A stretch of DNA of 64,000 nucleotides from Streptosporangiales bacterium. Its GTDB lineage: Bacteria > Actinomycetota > Actinomycetes > Streptosporangiales > WHST01. Below, piece after piece: positions 45,832 to 54,839 of the stretch. Positions within the stretch are counted from its first letter, which is position 1. Each line of letters begins with the position of its first letter. The notes below the pieces were generated by a model. It worked only from the letters and a program-made list of their open reading frames with translations, was not told the DNA's origin and did not search any database. The stretch lies in assembly GCA_009379955.1 (NCBI GenBank), contig WHST01000021.1:1-64000 (forward strand), given 5' to 3'. A program made the translations under genes and the position numbers.

Positions 45832-48131
45832 CGACAGTCGCGCCACCGGCGGCACCGGCCGTCACCCGCACCCCGGACGGTGTCGGTGAGGCCGCACGCC
45901 GTCCCGACGGGATCGCCAAGGTACGCGGCGACTTCGCGTTCTCCTCCGACCTGCGGCACGACCGCATGGTGTGGGGCGCGACGGTGCGCAGCCCGCACGT
46001 GCACGCTCGGATCGTCACCGTCGAGGTCGACGAGGCGCTCGCGATGCCGGGGGTGCGCGCCGTGCTCACGGCGGTGGACGTCCCGGGCGTCAACAGGTTC
46101 GGCCTCGAGCAGCGCGACCAGCCCGTCCTCGCCGACGACGTGGTGCGGTACGCCGGTGAGCCGGTCGCGGTGGTCGCGGCCGACGACCCCGAGACCGCGC
46201 GCCGGGCCGTCGAGCGCGTGCGCGTGACATACGAGCCGTTGCCGGCGCTGACCGATCCCGAGATCGCGCTGTCCGGCGACGGCCCGCCGCTGCACGAGGG
46301 CGGCAACCTGGTGCGACACCTGCGGATCCGGCGCGGCGCCCCTCGCGCCGGAGCCGCGGTGGTCGTCACGGGCGAGTACGAGGTCGGCATGCAGGACCAG
46401 GCGTTCCTCGGTCCCGAGTCGTGCCTCGCGCTGCCCGCGGCCGACGGTGGCGTCGAGCTGCACTGCTCGACACAGTGGCTGCACGTCGACCAGGAGCAGC
46501 TCGCGGCGTGCCTCGCCCTCCCGCCGGACCGGGTGCGGCTCACCCTCGCCGGCGTCGGCGGGGCGTTCGGCGGTCGCGAGGACCTCAGCGTGCAGGCGCA
46601 CGCGTGCCTGCTCGCGCTACGAACGGGCCGGCCGGCGCGCATGGTGTACGGACGTGAGGAGTCGTTCGTCGGCCACGTGCACCGCCACCCCGCGCGCATG
46701 CGCTACGAGCACGGCGCCGACGCCGACGGGCGCCTGCTGTACGTGAAGGCCGACATCCTGCTCGACGGCGGCGCGTACGCCTCCACGTCCCACGCGGTGG
46801 CCGGCAACGCCGGCTGCTTCGCGGTCGGGCCTTACGAGGTGCCGAGCGTGGAGATCGACTGCCGTGCGGTCTACACGAACAACCCGCCGTGCGGCGCGAT
46901 GCGCGGCTTCGGTGCGGTGCAGGTGTGCTTCGGCTACGAGTCGCAGATGGACAAGCTCGCCGCCGCCGTCGGCATCGACCCCGTCGAGGTACGCCTGCGC
47001 AACGCCGTCGCGACCGGCTCGATGATGGCCACGGGGCAGCGCATCGAGGGACCCGCGCCGGTCGCCGAGCTGCTGCGCCGTGTCGAGGAGATGCCGCTGC
47101 CGCCGTCACTGCCCGCGTCCGGTGGGGCCGACGTGCGGCTGCTGCCCGGTGGCGTGGCGAACACCACGCACGGCGAGGGCGTACGCCGCGGCGTCGGCTA
47201 CGGCGTCTCGGTGAAGAACATCTGCAAGTCGGGAGGCTACGACGACTTCGGCACCGCACGGGTGCGGGTCGGCGTCGCCGGCGACGAGATCGTCGCGTCG
47301 GTCCACACGGCCGCTGCCGAGGTCGGGCAGGGGCTCGTCACCGTGCAGGCGCAGATCGTCAGGACCGAGCTGGAGATCCCGAGCGTCGTGGTGCTGCCCG
47401 CCGACACCGCGGTGGGTGACGCGGGCACGTCGTCGGCGTCGCGGCAGACCTGGATGTCCGGCGGCGCCGTCCGGCAGGCCTGCGTGGCCGTCCGCGGCCG
47501 CCTGCTCGACCGCGCGGCCACGGCACTCGCCGAGCCCGTGACCGGGCTGCGTCTCGCCGGCGGCCGGATCGTCTCTGACCGGTCGGGCCAGAGCGTCGAC
47601 CTGCGCGACCTGCTCGCGGTCGAGGACGTCGACGAGACCGCCGTCTTCCGGCACCGCACGACCGAACCGCTCGACCCGGAGACGGGCCAGGGCGACGCGC
47701 ACGTCGCGTACGCGTTCGCCGCCCACCGCGCGGTGGTCGACGTCGACGTCGAGCTCGGTCTCGTCCGGGTGGTGGAGGTCGCCTGCGCCCAGGACGTCGG
47801 CAAGGCGATCAACCCGCCGGCCGTCGAGGGCCAGATGCACGGCGGCATCGCGCAGGGCGTCGGCCTCGCGGTGATGGAGGAGATCAAGGTCAGGGACGGC
47901 CGGATCCTCAACCCGTCGTTCACCGACTACCTGATCCCCACGACGATGGACATGCCGAGTACCCGCCTCGACATCCTCGAGCTGCCCCGCGCCGACTCCC
48001 CGTACGGCCTGACCGGTGTCGGCGAACCCCCGCTGCTCTCCGCGCCCGCCGCGATCGCGGCCGCGATCCGCGCCGCCACCGGCCGCGAGGTGCCCCGCAT
48101 CCCGGTGACCCCCGACGCGCTGACGTCGTAG
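45828..48131 (+). CDS. molybdenum hydroxylase large (Mo-cofactor) subunit
   Basis: A 767-aa xanthine dehydrogenase-family catalytic subunit. Moco segments are GGAFGGREDLSVQAHA (about 245-260), CGAMRGFGAVQV, VEGQMHGGIAQGVG and the C-terminal GVGEPPLLSAPAAIAAA. The GEPP Glu is the catalytic base found in xanthine dehydrogenases and related hydroxylases. It inserts oxygen from water into heterocycles or aldehydes. CoxL-specific VAYRCSFR is absent, so it is not a CO dehydrogenase. ATG 45828 overlaps the Fe-S gene; the earlier in-frame Met lies inside it. Confidence 0.93.
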   Translation: MTTVAPPAAPAVTRTPDGVGEAARRPDGIAKVRGDFAFSSDLRHDRMVWGATVRSPHVHARIVTVEVDEALAMPGVRAVLTAVDVPGVNRFGLEQRDQPVLADDVVRYAGEPVAVVAADDPETARRAVERVRVTYEPLPALTDPEIALSGDGPPLHEGGNLVRHLRIRRGAPRAGAAVVVTGEYEVGMQDQAFLGPESCLALPAADGGVELHCSTQWLHVDQEQLAACLALPPDRVRLTLAGVGGAFGGREDLSVQAHACLLALRTGRPARMVYGREESFVGHVHRHPARMRYEHGADADGRLLYVKADILLDGGAYASTSHAVAGNAGCFAVGPYEVPSVEIDCRAVYTNNPPCGAMRGFGAVQVCFGYESQMDKLAAAVGIDPVEVRLRNAVATGSMMATGQRIEGPAPVAELLRRVEEMPLPPSLPASGGADVRLLPGGVANTTHGEGVRRGVGYGVSVKNICKSGGYDDFGTARVRVGVAGDEIVASVHTAAAEVGQGLVTVQAQIVRTELEIPSVVVLPADTAVGDAGTSSASRQTWMSGGAVRQACVAVRGRLLDRAATALAEPVTGLRLAGGRIVSDRSGQSVDLRDLLAVEDVDETAVFRHRTTEPLDPETGQGDAHVAYAFAAHRAVVDVDVELGLVRVVEVACAQDVGKAINPPAVEGQMHGGIAQGVGLAVMEEIKVRDGRILNPSFTDYLIPTTMDMPSTRLDILELPRADSPYGLTGVGEPPLLSAPAAIAAAIRAATGREVPRIPVTPDALTS

Positions 48132-48202
48132 CCCGCTGCCGGGTCACCGGTCGTCGTGGTGTCTTGACCGGAGCCGTCGAACACGAGAGCCTGCGCGGAT
48201 AC

Positions 48203-48216
48203 TGACAACGTTGTCA
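48203..48216. promoter_or_regulatory. LacI-family-type operator palindrome
   Basis: TGACAACGTTGTCA is a perfect 14-bp palindrome with the central CG typical of LacI-family operators. It overlaps a GATACT -10-like sequence and lies 24 bp before the GH92 start, so a repressor bound here would block transcription. No LacI-family gene is in the window. Confidence 0.75.
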
Positions 48217-48240
48217 CGCCGTCGGCGCGAAGGGGCCCCG

Positions 48241-51200
48241 ATGAGACGTCTCCGGTTGCCCGTCCTGGGACTCCTCACCGTGGGCGCCGTGCTCGCGGCG
48301 ACGTTCGGCGCCGCGCCCGTGGCGCTGGCCGAGGAGCCGAGCCCGTCGCCCGGCGGAGCCACCTCGCCGCCGAGCGGCAGGCGGACGAGCACCGCGACCC
48401 CGGGGCCGGACGAGCAGGTGCCGGCGGAGACCCCCGCCGTGCGCGGGTTCAGCACCTCGTTCGAGGAGGGTCAGCCGCAGCCGAGCTGGACCGACACGGT
48501 CGACGGCGCGAAGTCGTCGGGTGTCCGCGGTCCTGACCCGACGGGGATCGGTGGCAGCGTGATGGACTCCGTCACCGCCGTCGAGGCGAGCGACGAGAAC
48601 GCGGAGGGCGGCGAGGTCGCGGCGAACGTCACCGACGGCGACAGGTACACGAAATGGCTCACCTTCGAGTCCACCGGCTGGCTGAGCTTCACGCTCGACG
48701 CCCCGGAGCGCGTGGTGAAGTACGCGCTCACCTCCGCCAACGACGCGCCCGAGCGCGACCCCCGCGACTGGCGCCTGCAGGGTTCGACCGACGGCGAGTC
48801 GTGGGCGACGCTCGACGAGCGCAGCGGTGAGGACTTCGCGGAACGCTTCGAGACCAAGGTCTACGAGTTCGACACCTCGACCGACTACCGCTGGTTCCGG
48901 CTCGATGTCACCGCCAACCACGGCGCCGACATCGTCCAGCTCGCGGAGGTCGTGCTCTCCGACGGCTCGCCGCTGCCGCCGGCGGGACCGACCATGGAGT
49001 CGCGCGCCGACTCCGGGCCTACCAGCGCGTACAACGCGCGGTCGAAGACCGGCTTCACCGGTGTGCGGTCCCTGCGCTACGCCGGCCGGCACACCGCCGC
49101 CGGCCGCGCCTGGTCGTACAACAAGATCCTCGACGTCGACGTCCGGGTCACCGAGAGCACGTCGCTCTCGTACCGGATCTTCCCCGAGTTCGTCGAGGGC
49201 GACCTGCGCTACCCGAGCACGTACGCCGCACTCGACCTGGCGTTCACCGACGGCACCTACCTGAGCGACTTGCGTGCGCGTGACCAGCACGGCAACCGGG
49301 CGAGCCCGGCGGGGCAGGGGCGGTCGAAGTATCTGTCGACCAACCAGTGGAACGACGTCCGCGTCGACGTCGGCGCCGTCGCGAAGGGTCGGAAGGTCGA
49401 CCGCATCCTGGTGGCGTACGACGCGCCCGACGGGCCCGCCGACTTTCGCGGCTGGATCGACGACGTCGGCCTGGGCACGCCCAAGCGGGCCGCGACGCCC
49501 TCGCGCGACCATCCGTCCGACTGGGTGACCACGTTGCGAGGCACCAACTCCAGCGGGAGCTTCTCGCGCGGCAACAACCTCCCGGCGACGGCCGTGCCGA
49601 ACGGCTTCAACTTCTGGACCCCCGTCACCGACGCGGGGTCGACGTCGTGGCTGTACGACTACGCCAAGGGCAACGACGCGAGCAACAGGCCACGGCTGCA
49701 GGCGTTCGGCGTGAGCCACGAGCCGAGCCCGTGGATGGGTGACCGGCAGACGTTCCAGGTCATGCCGTCGAGCGCGACCGGGGTTCCGACCGCCGACCGC
49801 GACGCCCGCGCGCTGCCGTTCAGCCACGCCCGCGAGATCGCGAAGCCGCACTACTACGGCGTCACGTTCGACGACGGCACCAGGGTCGAGATGGCGCCCA
49901 CCGACCACGCGGCGATGATGCGGTTCACGTTCGCCTCCGACACCGGCACGCTCGTCTTCGACAACGTGAACGACGAGGGCGGTCTCACGCTCGACGAGGA
50001 CAACGGCGTGGTGACCGGCTACAGCGACGTGAAGAGCGACCTGTCCGCGGGTGCGGGACGGATGTTCGTCTACGGCGTCGTCGACGAGGCCGCGTCGGCG
50101 AGCGGGCGGCTCGACGACGGCGGCGGGGCGAACGTCGGCGGATACCTGCGCTTCGCGAAGTCGCGGCAGGTGACGCTACGCATCGCGACCTCGCTCATCG
50201 GCGTCGACCAGGCGAAGCGCAACCTCGAGCAGGAGATCGTGGCGGACGACTCGTTCGCGCAGGTGCGTTCGCGGGCCCAGCGGCTGTGGGACGACAAGCT
50301 CGACGTCATCGAGGTCGAGGGTGCGACGCCGGAGCAGCAGACGACGCTGTACTCCAACCTGTACCGACTCTTCCTGTACCCGAACTCCACGTTCGAGAAC
50401 ACCGGCACGAAGAGCCGACCCGTCTACGAGTACGCGTCGCCGGTGTCGCCGAAGACCGGCGAGGACACTCCGACGAAGACGGGCTCGAAGATCGTCCGCG
50501 GCAAGATGTATGTCAACAACGGCTTCTGGGACACCTATCGCACGGCGTGGCCGGCGTACTCGCTGTTCGCGCCGAAGCTCACCGGCGAGCTGGTCAACGG
50601 GTTCGTCCAGCAATACACGGACGGCGGCTGGGTGTCGCGGTGGTCGTCGCCGGGCTACGCCAACCTGATGGTCGGCACGAGCTCCGACGTCGCATTCGCC
50701 GACGCGTACCTCAAGGGCGTGCCGGGCATCGACGTGCAGGAGGCGTACGACGCGGCGCTGAAGAACGCCGCGGTGCGCCCGCCCGAGGCGAGCGTGGGAC
50801 GCAAGGGCCTCGACCAGGGGGCGTTCCTCGGGTACACGCCGCTGTCGACCGCCGAGGGCTACTCATGGTCGATGGACGGGTACGTCAACGACTTCGGCAT
50901 CGCCAACATGTCGAAGGCGCTGTACGACAAGGCGAAGCGGAGCGATCCGCGCCGGCAGGAGTATCTCGACAACCACCGCTACTTCCTCAACCGGGCGCGT
51001 GGCTACGTCAACCTGTACGACCCGACGCTCGGCTTCTTCCAGGGCAAGGACGACGCCGGCGTCTGGCACCGGTCGGCGGACGCGTACGACCCGCGCGACT
51101 GGGGCGGCGACTACACCGAGACCAACGGCTGGAACATGGCGTTCTCCGCACCGCAGGACGGCGCCGGTCTGATCGGCCTGTACGGCGGCAGGGCGGGTCT

Positions 51201-52284
51201 GGAGCGCAAGCTCGACAGGTTCTTCGCGACGCCGGAGACGGCCGAGCATCCCGGTGAGTACGGCGGCACGATCCACGAGATGCTCGAGGCGCGCGACGTG
51301 CGGCTCGGCCAGTACGGGCACAGCAACCAGCCGTCCCACCACATCCCCTACATGTACGACTACGTCAGGCCGGCGAAGACGCAGGCGCTGGTGCGCGAGG
51401 CGATGTCGCGGCTCTACGCGGGCAGCGAGATCGGGCAGGGTTATCCCGGCGACGAGGACAACGGCGAGATGTCGGCGTGGTGGCTGTTCAGCATGCTGGG
51501 GTTCTACCCGCTGCAGGTCGGCAGCCCGACGTACGCGGTCGGCTCGCCGCTGTTCACCAAGGCGACGGTGAACCTCGACAACGGCCGCAAGCTGGTGGTC
51601 AACGCGCCAGGCAACCGCGCCGGCACGCCGTACGTCGCGGGGCTGCGGGTGAACGGCAAGCGCTGGAACAAGACCTGGCTGCCCCACGACGCCCTCGCGA
51701 ACGGCGGCCGGCTCGACTTCACCATGTCCCCGCGGCCGACGTCGTGGGGTACCGGCAGGAACGCGGCCCCGCCCTCGATCACCGACCCAGGTGACCGTCC
51801 GATGACCTCGCACGACTCGATCGACGACGAGGGCGCGGCGTTCACCGGTCCCGGCGAGCAGGCGGGCGCGCTGCACGACGACGACTCGACGACGGTCGCG
51901 ACGCTGCCCGGTGACCGACCCACCGTCGCCCTCGGCCTGACCAAGGCGCGCAAGGTCGGCAGCTACACGCTGACGTCCGGTGCGTCGCCGGACGCGGCGC
52001 CGTCGGGCTGGGCGCTGCAGGGCTCCGACGACGGCGAACGCTGGACGACCCTCGACCGGCGGTCGGGCGAGACGTTCGCCTGGGGTGCGTACACGCGGTC
52101 GTTCACGGTGGCGAGACCGGGCTCGTACACCCACTACCGGCTGGCGTTCACCGGCGGCGGTGACGGCGTGACGCTCGCGGAGGTCGAGCTCACCGGCACC
52201 CCGCGCTACGCCTCGCCCGGCGAGCACCCGAGCGAGAACACCATGCGCACGCGTAAGAAGCCGACCGAGCGCAACTACGGCTGA
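48241..52284 (+). CDS. secreted GH92 alpha-mannosidase with two F5/8-type domains
   Basis: A 1347-aa exported glycosidase. After a signal peptide (LPVLGLLTVGAVLAATFGAA, cleaved near LAEEP) there is a Pro/Ser linker. A discoidin/F5/8 type C domain (about 110-250) has WLTFESTGWLSFTLD. The GH92 catalytic module follows (about 420-1165). Its signature GYPGDEDNGEMSAWW corresponds to the catalytic Asp region of calcium-dependent GH92 mannosidases, then VGSPTYAVGSPLF. A second F5/8 domain lies near 1200-1330. It probably removes alpha-mannose from outside glycans. ATG 48241 has AAGGGG upstream. A LacI-type palindrome precedes it. Confidence 0.9.
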   Translation: MRRLRLPVLGLLTVGAVLAATFGAAPVALAEEPSPSPGGATSPPSGRRTSTATPGPDEQVPAETPAVRGFSTSFEEGQPQPSWTDTVDGAKSSGVRGPDPTGIGGSVMDSVTAVEASDENAEGGEVAANVTDGDRYTKWLTFESTGWLSFTLDAPERVVKYALTSANDAPERDPRDWRLQGSTDGESWATLDERSGEDFAERFETKVYEFDTSTDYRWFRLDVTANHGADIVQLAEVVLSDGSPLPPAGPTMESRADSGPTSAYNARSKTGFTGVRSLRYAGRHTAAGRAWSYNKILDVDVRVTESTSLSYRIFPEFVEGDLRYPSTYAALDLAFTDGTYLSDLRARDQHGNRASPAGQGRSKYLSTNQWNDVRVDVGAVAKGRKVDRILVAYDAPDGPADFRGWIDDVGLGTPKRAATPSRDHPSDWVTTLRGTNSSGSFSRGNNLPATAVPNGFNFWTPVTDAGSTSWLYDYAKGNDASNRPRLQAFGVSHEPSPWMGDRQTFQVMPSSATGVPTADRDARALPFSHAREIAKPHYYGVTFDDGTRVEMAPTDHAAMMRFTFASDTGTLVFDNVNDEGGLTLDEDNGVVTGYSDVKSDLSAGAGRMFVYGVVDEAASASGRLDDGGGANVGGYLRFAKSRQVTLRIATSLIGVDQAKRNLEQEIVADDSFAQVRSRAQRLWDDKLDVIEVEGATPEQQTTLYSNLYRLFLYPNSTFENTGTKSRPVYEYASPVSPKTGEDTPTKTGSKIVRGKMYVNNGFWDTYRTAWPAYSLFAPKLTGELVNGFVQQYTDGGWVSRWSSPGYANLMVGTSSDVAFADAYLKGVPGIDVQEAYDAALKNAAVRPPEASVGRKGLDQGAFLGYTPLSTAEGYSWSMDGYVNDFGIANMSKALYDKAKRSDPRRQEYLDNHRYFLNRARGYVNLYDPTLGFFQGKDDAGVWHRSADAYDPRDWGGDYTETNGWNMAFSAPQDGAGLIGLYGGRAGLERKLDRFFATPETAEHPGEYGGTIHEMLEARDVRLGQYGHSNQPSHHIPYMYDYVRPAKTQALVREAMSRLYAGSEIGQGYPGDEDNGEMSAWWLFSMLGFYPLQVGSPTYAVGSPLFTKATVNLDNGRKLVVNAPGNRAGTPYVAGLRVNGKRWNKTWLPHDALANGGRLDFTMSPRPTSWGTGRNAAPPSITDPGDRPMTSHDSIDDEGAAFTGPGEQAGALHDDDSTTVATLPGDRPTVALGLTKARKVGSYTLTSGASPDAAPSGWALQGSDDGERWTTLDRRSGETFAWGAYTRSFTVARPGSYTHYRLAFTGGGDGVTLAEVELTGTPRYASPGEHPSENTMRTRKKPTERNYG

Positions 52285-52296
52285 TGAGCGCCGCCT

Positions 52297-52386
52297 CGAT
52301 TGATCACGTTCAGTTGGTGAGTACGCACCGAACACGGTCCATGCGCCATGTTCGGTGCAGCTTCACCAACTGAACGTGATCAATCG
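52297..52386. terminator. 90-bp near-perfect palindrome between convergent genes
   Basis: Outer arms of 24 bp (52297-52320 and 52363-52386) are perfect inverses and include TGATCACGTTCAGTTGG. Inner arms of 10 bp (52325-52334 and 52349-52358, GCACCGAACA) are also perfect. They are separated by symmetrical 4-nt bulges. It sits 12 bp after the GH92 stop and 22 bp before the stop of the leftward LOG-like gene, the position for a bidirectional terminator. It could also be a miniature inverted-repeat element. Confidence 0.85.
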
Positions 52387-52408
52387 ACAAGGGAGCAGGG
52401 GGTGCGGG

Positions 52409-53494
52409 TCAGAGGAGGGCGGGGACCTCGTCGATCGAGTCGACGAGGTGGATGCGGTCGGCCATGCCGCGGCCGGCGGCGAGTGACCGCAGCAGCGGCC
52501 AGGCGGGGAGGCGGTGCGTCCAGTGCTCGCGGTCGACGAGCACGAGGGGAGGGGCGTCGCCGGGGGCGTAGTAGTTCGGGGTGGCGGCCTGGAAGATCTC
52601 CTGGACGGTGCCTGCGGCGCCCGGCAGCACCACGACGCCCGCGGTGCACCTGGCGAGCAGGCCGTCCTCGCGCACCGCGTTGGCGAAGTACTTCGCGATG
52701 TGCGTGGCGAACACGTTCGGCGGCTCGTGGCCGTAGAACCAGGTGGGGATGCCGACGGTCAGGCCGGGCGGCTCGGGCCACAGGGCGCGCCGCACGGTGA
52801 AGCCCGCGAGCGCCCACGCGCCGATGTCGTCGGCGAAGCTCGGTGCGCTGGCGAGCTCGGTCAGCGCGTGCTCGAGCGCGTCGTCGCGGCAGTCGGCGAG
52901 GTGCGCGCCGAGGTTGGCGGCCTCCATCGCGCCGGGACCGCCGCCGGTCGCGACGACGAGGCCCTGACGGGCGAGCGTGCGCCCCAGGTGGGCGGCCTGC
53001 GCGTACGCCTCGCGCCCGCGGATAAGCGCGTGCCCGCCCATCACGCCGACGACCGGTCGACCGTCGAGCAGCTCGGTGAGGGCGTCGGACATCGCGTCGT
53101 CGTGGATCGACCGCAGCAGGGTGTGGAAGACGTCCTGCTGCGAGTCGGGGTCGCGGTACCAGTCGTACATCACGGCGTCCGGCGTGTCCGGGTAGCCCTT
53201 CTCCGCGAGCCCCTCGTAGAGCTCGTCCGCGCTGTAGAGCGTGGCGCGGTACGGGTCGAACGGCACACCGGGCACCTGCGGGAACACCAGGGCGCCGGTC
53301 GCCTGCAGGTGCAGCGCCGCTTCGGGCGCCATCGCGCAGCCGAGGAACACCGCGCCGTCGGTGTCGAGCGCGAGCAGCGTCGAGGTGTACGCGCGCAGGT
53401 CGAGGCCCTGCATCCGGGCGCCGTGCAGGTCGACGCCGCCGGTCGCGACGAGAGCCTCGAACTGCTCCGTCGTCTCGATCTCGATGCTGGCCAT
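52409..53494 (-). CDS. LOG/TIGR00730-like Rossmann-fold nucleotide-binding protein
   Basis: A 361-aa protein with a LOG (lonely-guy) type fold in its second half. It has TGGGPGAMEAAN (about 182-193) and LPGAAGTVQEIFQ (about 293-305), matching the PGGxGTxxE motif with Gly-to-Ala changes. LOG proteins cleave ribose 5'-monophosphates, including cytokinin nucleotides. The N-terminal 130 residues are extra and unlike canonical 200-aa LOGs. The start is ATG 53494; GTG 53500 is also possible. It lies downstream of NamZ on the same strand with 33 bp between. Confidence 0.78.
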   Translation of the reverse strand: MASIEIETTEQFEALVATGGVDLHGARMQGLDLRAYTSTLLALDTDGAVFLGCAMAPEAALHLQATGALVFPQVPGVPFDPYRATLYSADELYEGLAEKGYPDTPDAVMYDWYRDPDSQQDVFHTLLRSIHDDAMSDALTELLDGRPVVGVMGGHALIRGREAYAQAAHLGRTLARQGLVVATGGGPGAMEAANLGAHLADCRDDALEHALTELASAPSFADDIGAWALAGFTVRRALWPEPPGLTVGIPTWFYGHEPPNVFATHIAKYFANAVREDGLLARCTAGVVVLPGAAGTVQEIFQAATPNYYAPGDAPPLVLVDREHWTHRLPAWPLLRSLAAGRGMADRIHLVDSIDEVPALL

Positions 53495-53527
53495 CGGCAC
53501 ACGATAGGCCGACCGGCCGGGCGTGAC

Positions 53528-54829
53528 TCAGCGCGGGTAGAGCAGGTACCGCCTGCGCAGGCGCTCGAAGTCCTGCCGCTCCCCGCGCCACGCCTTCGTC
53601 ACGGCGTCGAGGTCGGCGCCGTCGTCGATCATCGTGCGCAGTCGCGGCGAGCCGGAGAGCTTGTCGATCCAGTACGGACGCACGGGATCGTAGTCGTCGT
53701 ACCGCCACTCGAAGTCGGCGTACCTCTTCGCCTCGATCAGCATGGCGGCGGCGGTCGCGACACCGTCGAATCGCCGCGGGTCGGTGAGGTGCACCTGGAC
53801 GCCTGCGCAGACCTCGCCCTCGTACTTGTTGAACGTCGGGTTGAAGTACGCCTCGCGGAACTGCACGCCGCGCAGGCCGTACGCGTTGAGCCGGTCGCCC
53901 CAGTGGTAGTCGAGCCAGGGTGCGCCGATCCACTCGAACGGTCGCGTGGTGCCGCGTCCCTCCGACAGGTTGGTGCCCTCGAAGTAGCACGTGCCGATGT
54001 AGACGGCGGCGCTGTCGACGGTGGGGATGTTGGGCGACGGCGCGACCCAGGGCAGGGAGAAGTCCTGCGCGACCATGGAACCGCGCCAGCCCCGGCACTC
54101 GACGACCGACAGGCGGTCTCCGAGCACCGTGTCGACCTCGTCGCGGAGGAAGACCCCGTCGTAGAACCTCGCGAGCTCGCCGACCGTCATGCCGTGGCGC
54201 TGCACGATCTCCTTCAGCCCGACGCCGGAGGTGAAGCCGGGCGTCATCAACGGTCCGTCGGCCTCGCCGCCGATCGGGTTCGGCCGGTCGAGCACGACGA
54301 ACGCCCGGTCCGACTTCGCCGCGGCGCACATCGCGTTGTAGAGCGTCCAGATGTACGTGTAGAAGCGCGCGCCGATGTCCTGGATGTCGAACACGACGGT
54401 CTCGACGCCGGCCTTGTCGTACATCTCGACGTACTTGTCGATGTTCGCGCCGTACGCGTCGTACACCGTGAGGCCGGTGCGCGGGTCCTCGCTCGTGCCC
54501 TCGGACCCGCCGGCCTGCGCGCTGCCGCGGAAGCCGTGCTCCGGCCCGAACACGCCGCCGATGTCGAGCCCGTCGTCCGCGTGCATCGCGTCGACGACGT
54601 GGCCGTGGTCGCGCAGTACGCCCGTCGGGTTGCTGACCACCCCGAGCCGCGTCCCGCGCAGCATCTGCCAGCCCGCGGCCTCGGCCACCTCGGCTCCGGT
54701 ACGGACCCGGCCGCCGCCGTGTCCGCCCTCCGCTCGCGCCGTGCCCGCCGTGGCGAAGACGGCCGATGCCGAGGCGACGGCGCCGGTCAGGACGGTGCGT
54801 CGGCCGAGACGGCCTCGCCGGTCGGACAT
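53528..54829 (-). CDS. namZ: exo-beta-N-acetylmuramidase NamZ (DUF1343/GH171)
   Basis: A 433-aa secreted protein of the DUF1343/NamZ family (GH171), which releases MurNAc from non-reducing ends of peptidoglycan. The twin-arginine signal reads GRRTVLTGAVA, cleaved near TARAEGG. Conserved blocks are FGPEHGFRG (about 92-100) and VFDIQDIGARFYTYIWTL (about 144-161), then PNPIGG and a C-terminal DPRRF. Length is normal. ATG 54829 has GAGGAG upstream. It lies two genes from nagZ, matching the B. subtilis namZ-nagZ partnership in MurNAc recovery. Confidence 0.9.
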   Translation of the reverse strand: MSDRRGRLGRRTVLTGAVASASAVFATAGTARAEGGHGGGRVRTGAEVAEAAGWQMLRGTRLGVVSNPTGVLRDHGHVVDAMHADDGLDIGGVFGPEHGFRGSAQAGGSEGTSEDPRTGLTVYDAYGANIDKYVEMYDKAGVETVVFDIQDIGARFYTYIWTLYNAMCAAAKSDRAFVVLDRPNPIGGEADGPLMTPGFTSGVGLKEIVQRHGMTVGELARFYDGVFLRDEVDTVLGDRLSVVECRGWRGSMVAQDFSLPWVAPSPNIPTVDSAAVYIGTCYFEGTNLSEGRGTTRPFEWIGAPWLDYHWGDRLNAYGLRGVQFREAYFNPTFNKYEGEVCAGVQVHLTDPRRFDGVATAAAMLIEAKRYADFEWRYDDYDPVRPYWIDKLSGSPRLRTMIDDGADLDAVTKAWRGERQDFERLRRRYLLYPR

Positions 54830-54839
54830 GGCGTGCTCC

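Noticed and set aside
48211-48240. TTG start ten codons upstream for the GH92 gene
   Set aside because: It lies inside the LacI-type palindrome and would put Arg-rich residues ahead of a normal signal peptide; ATG 48241 has a good ribosome site.
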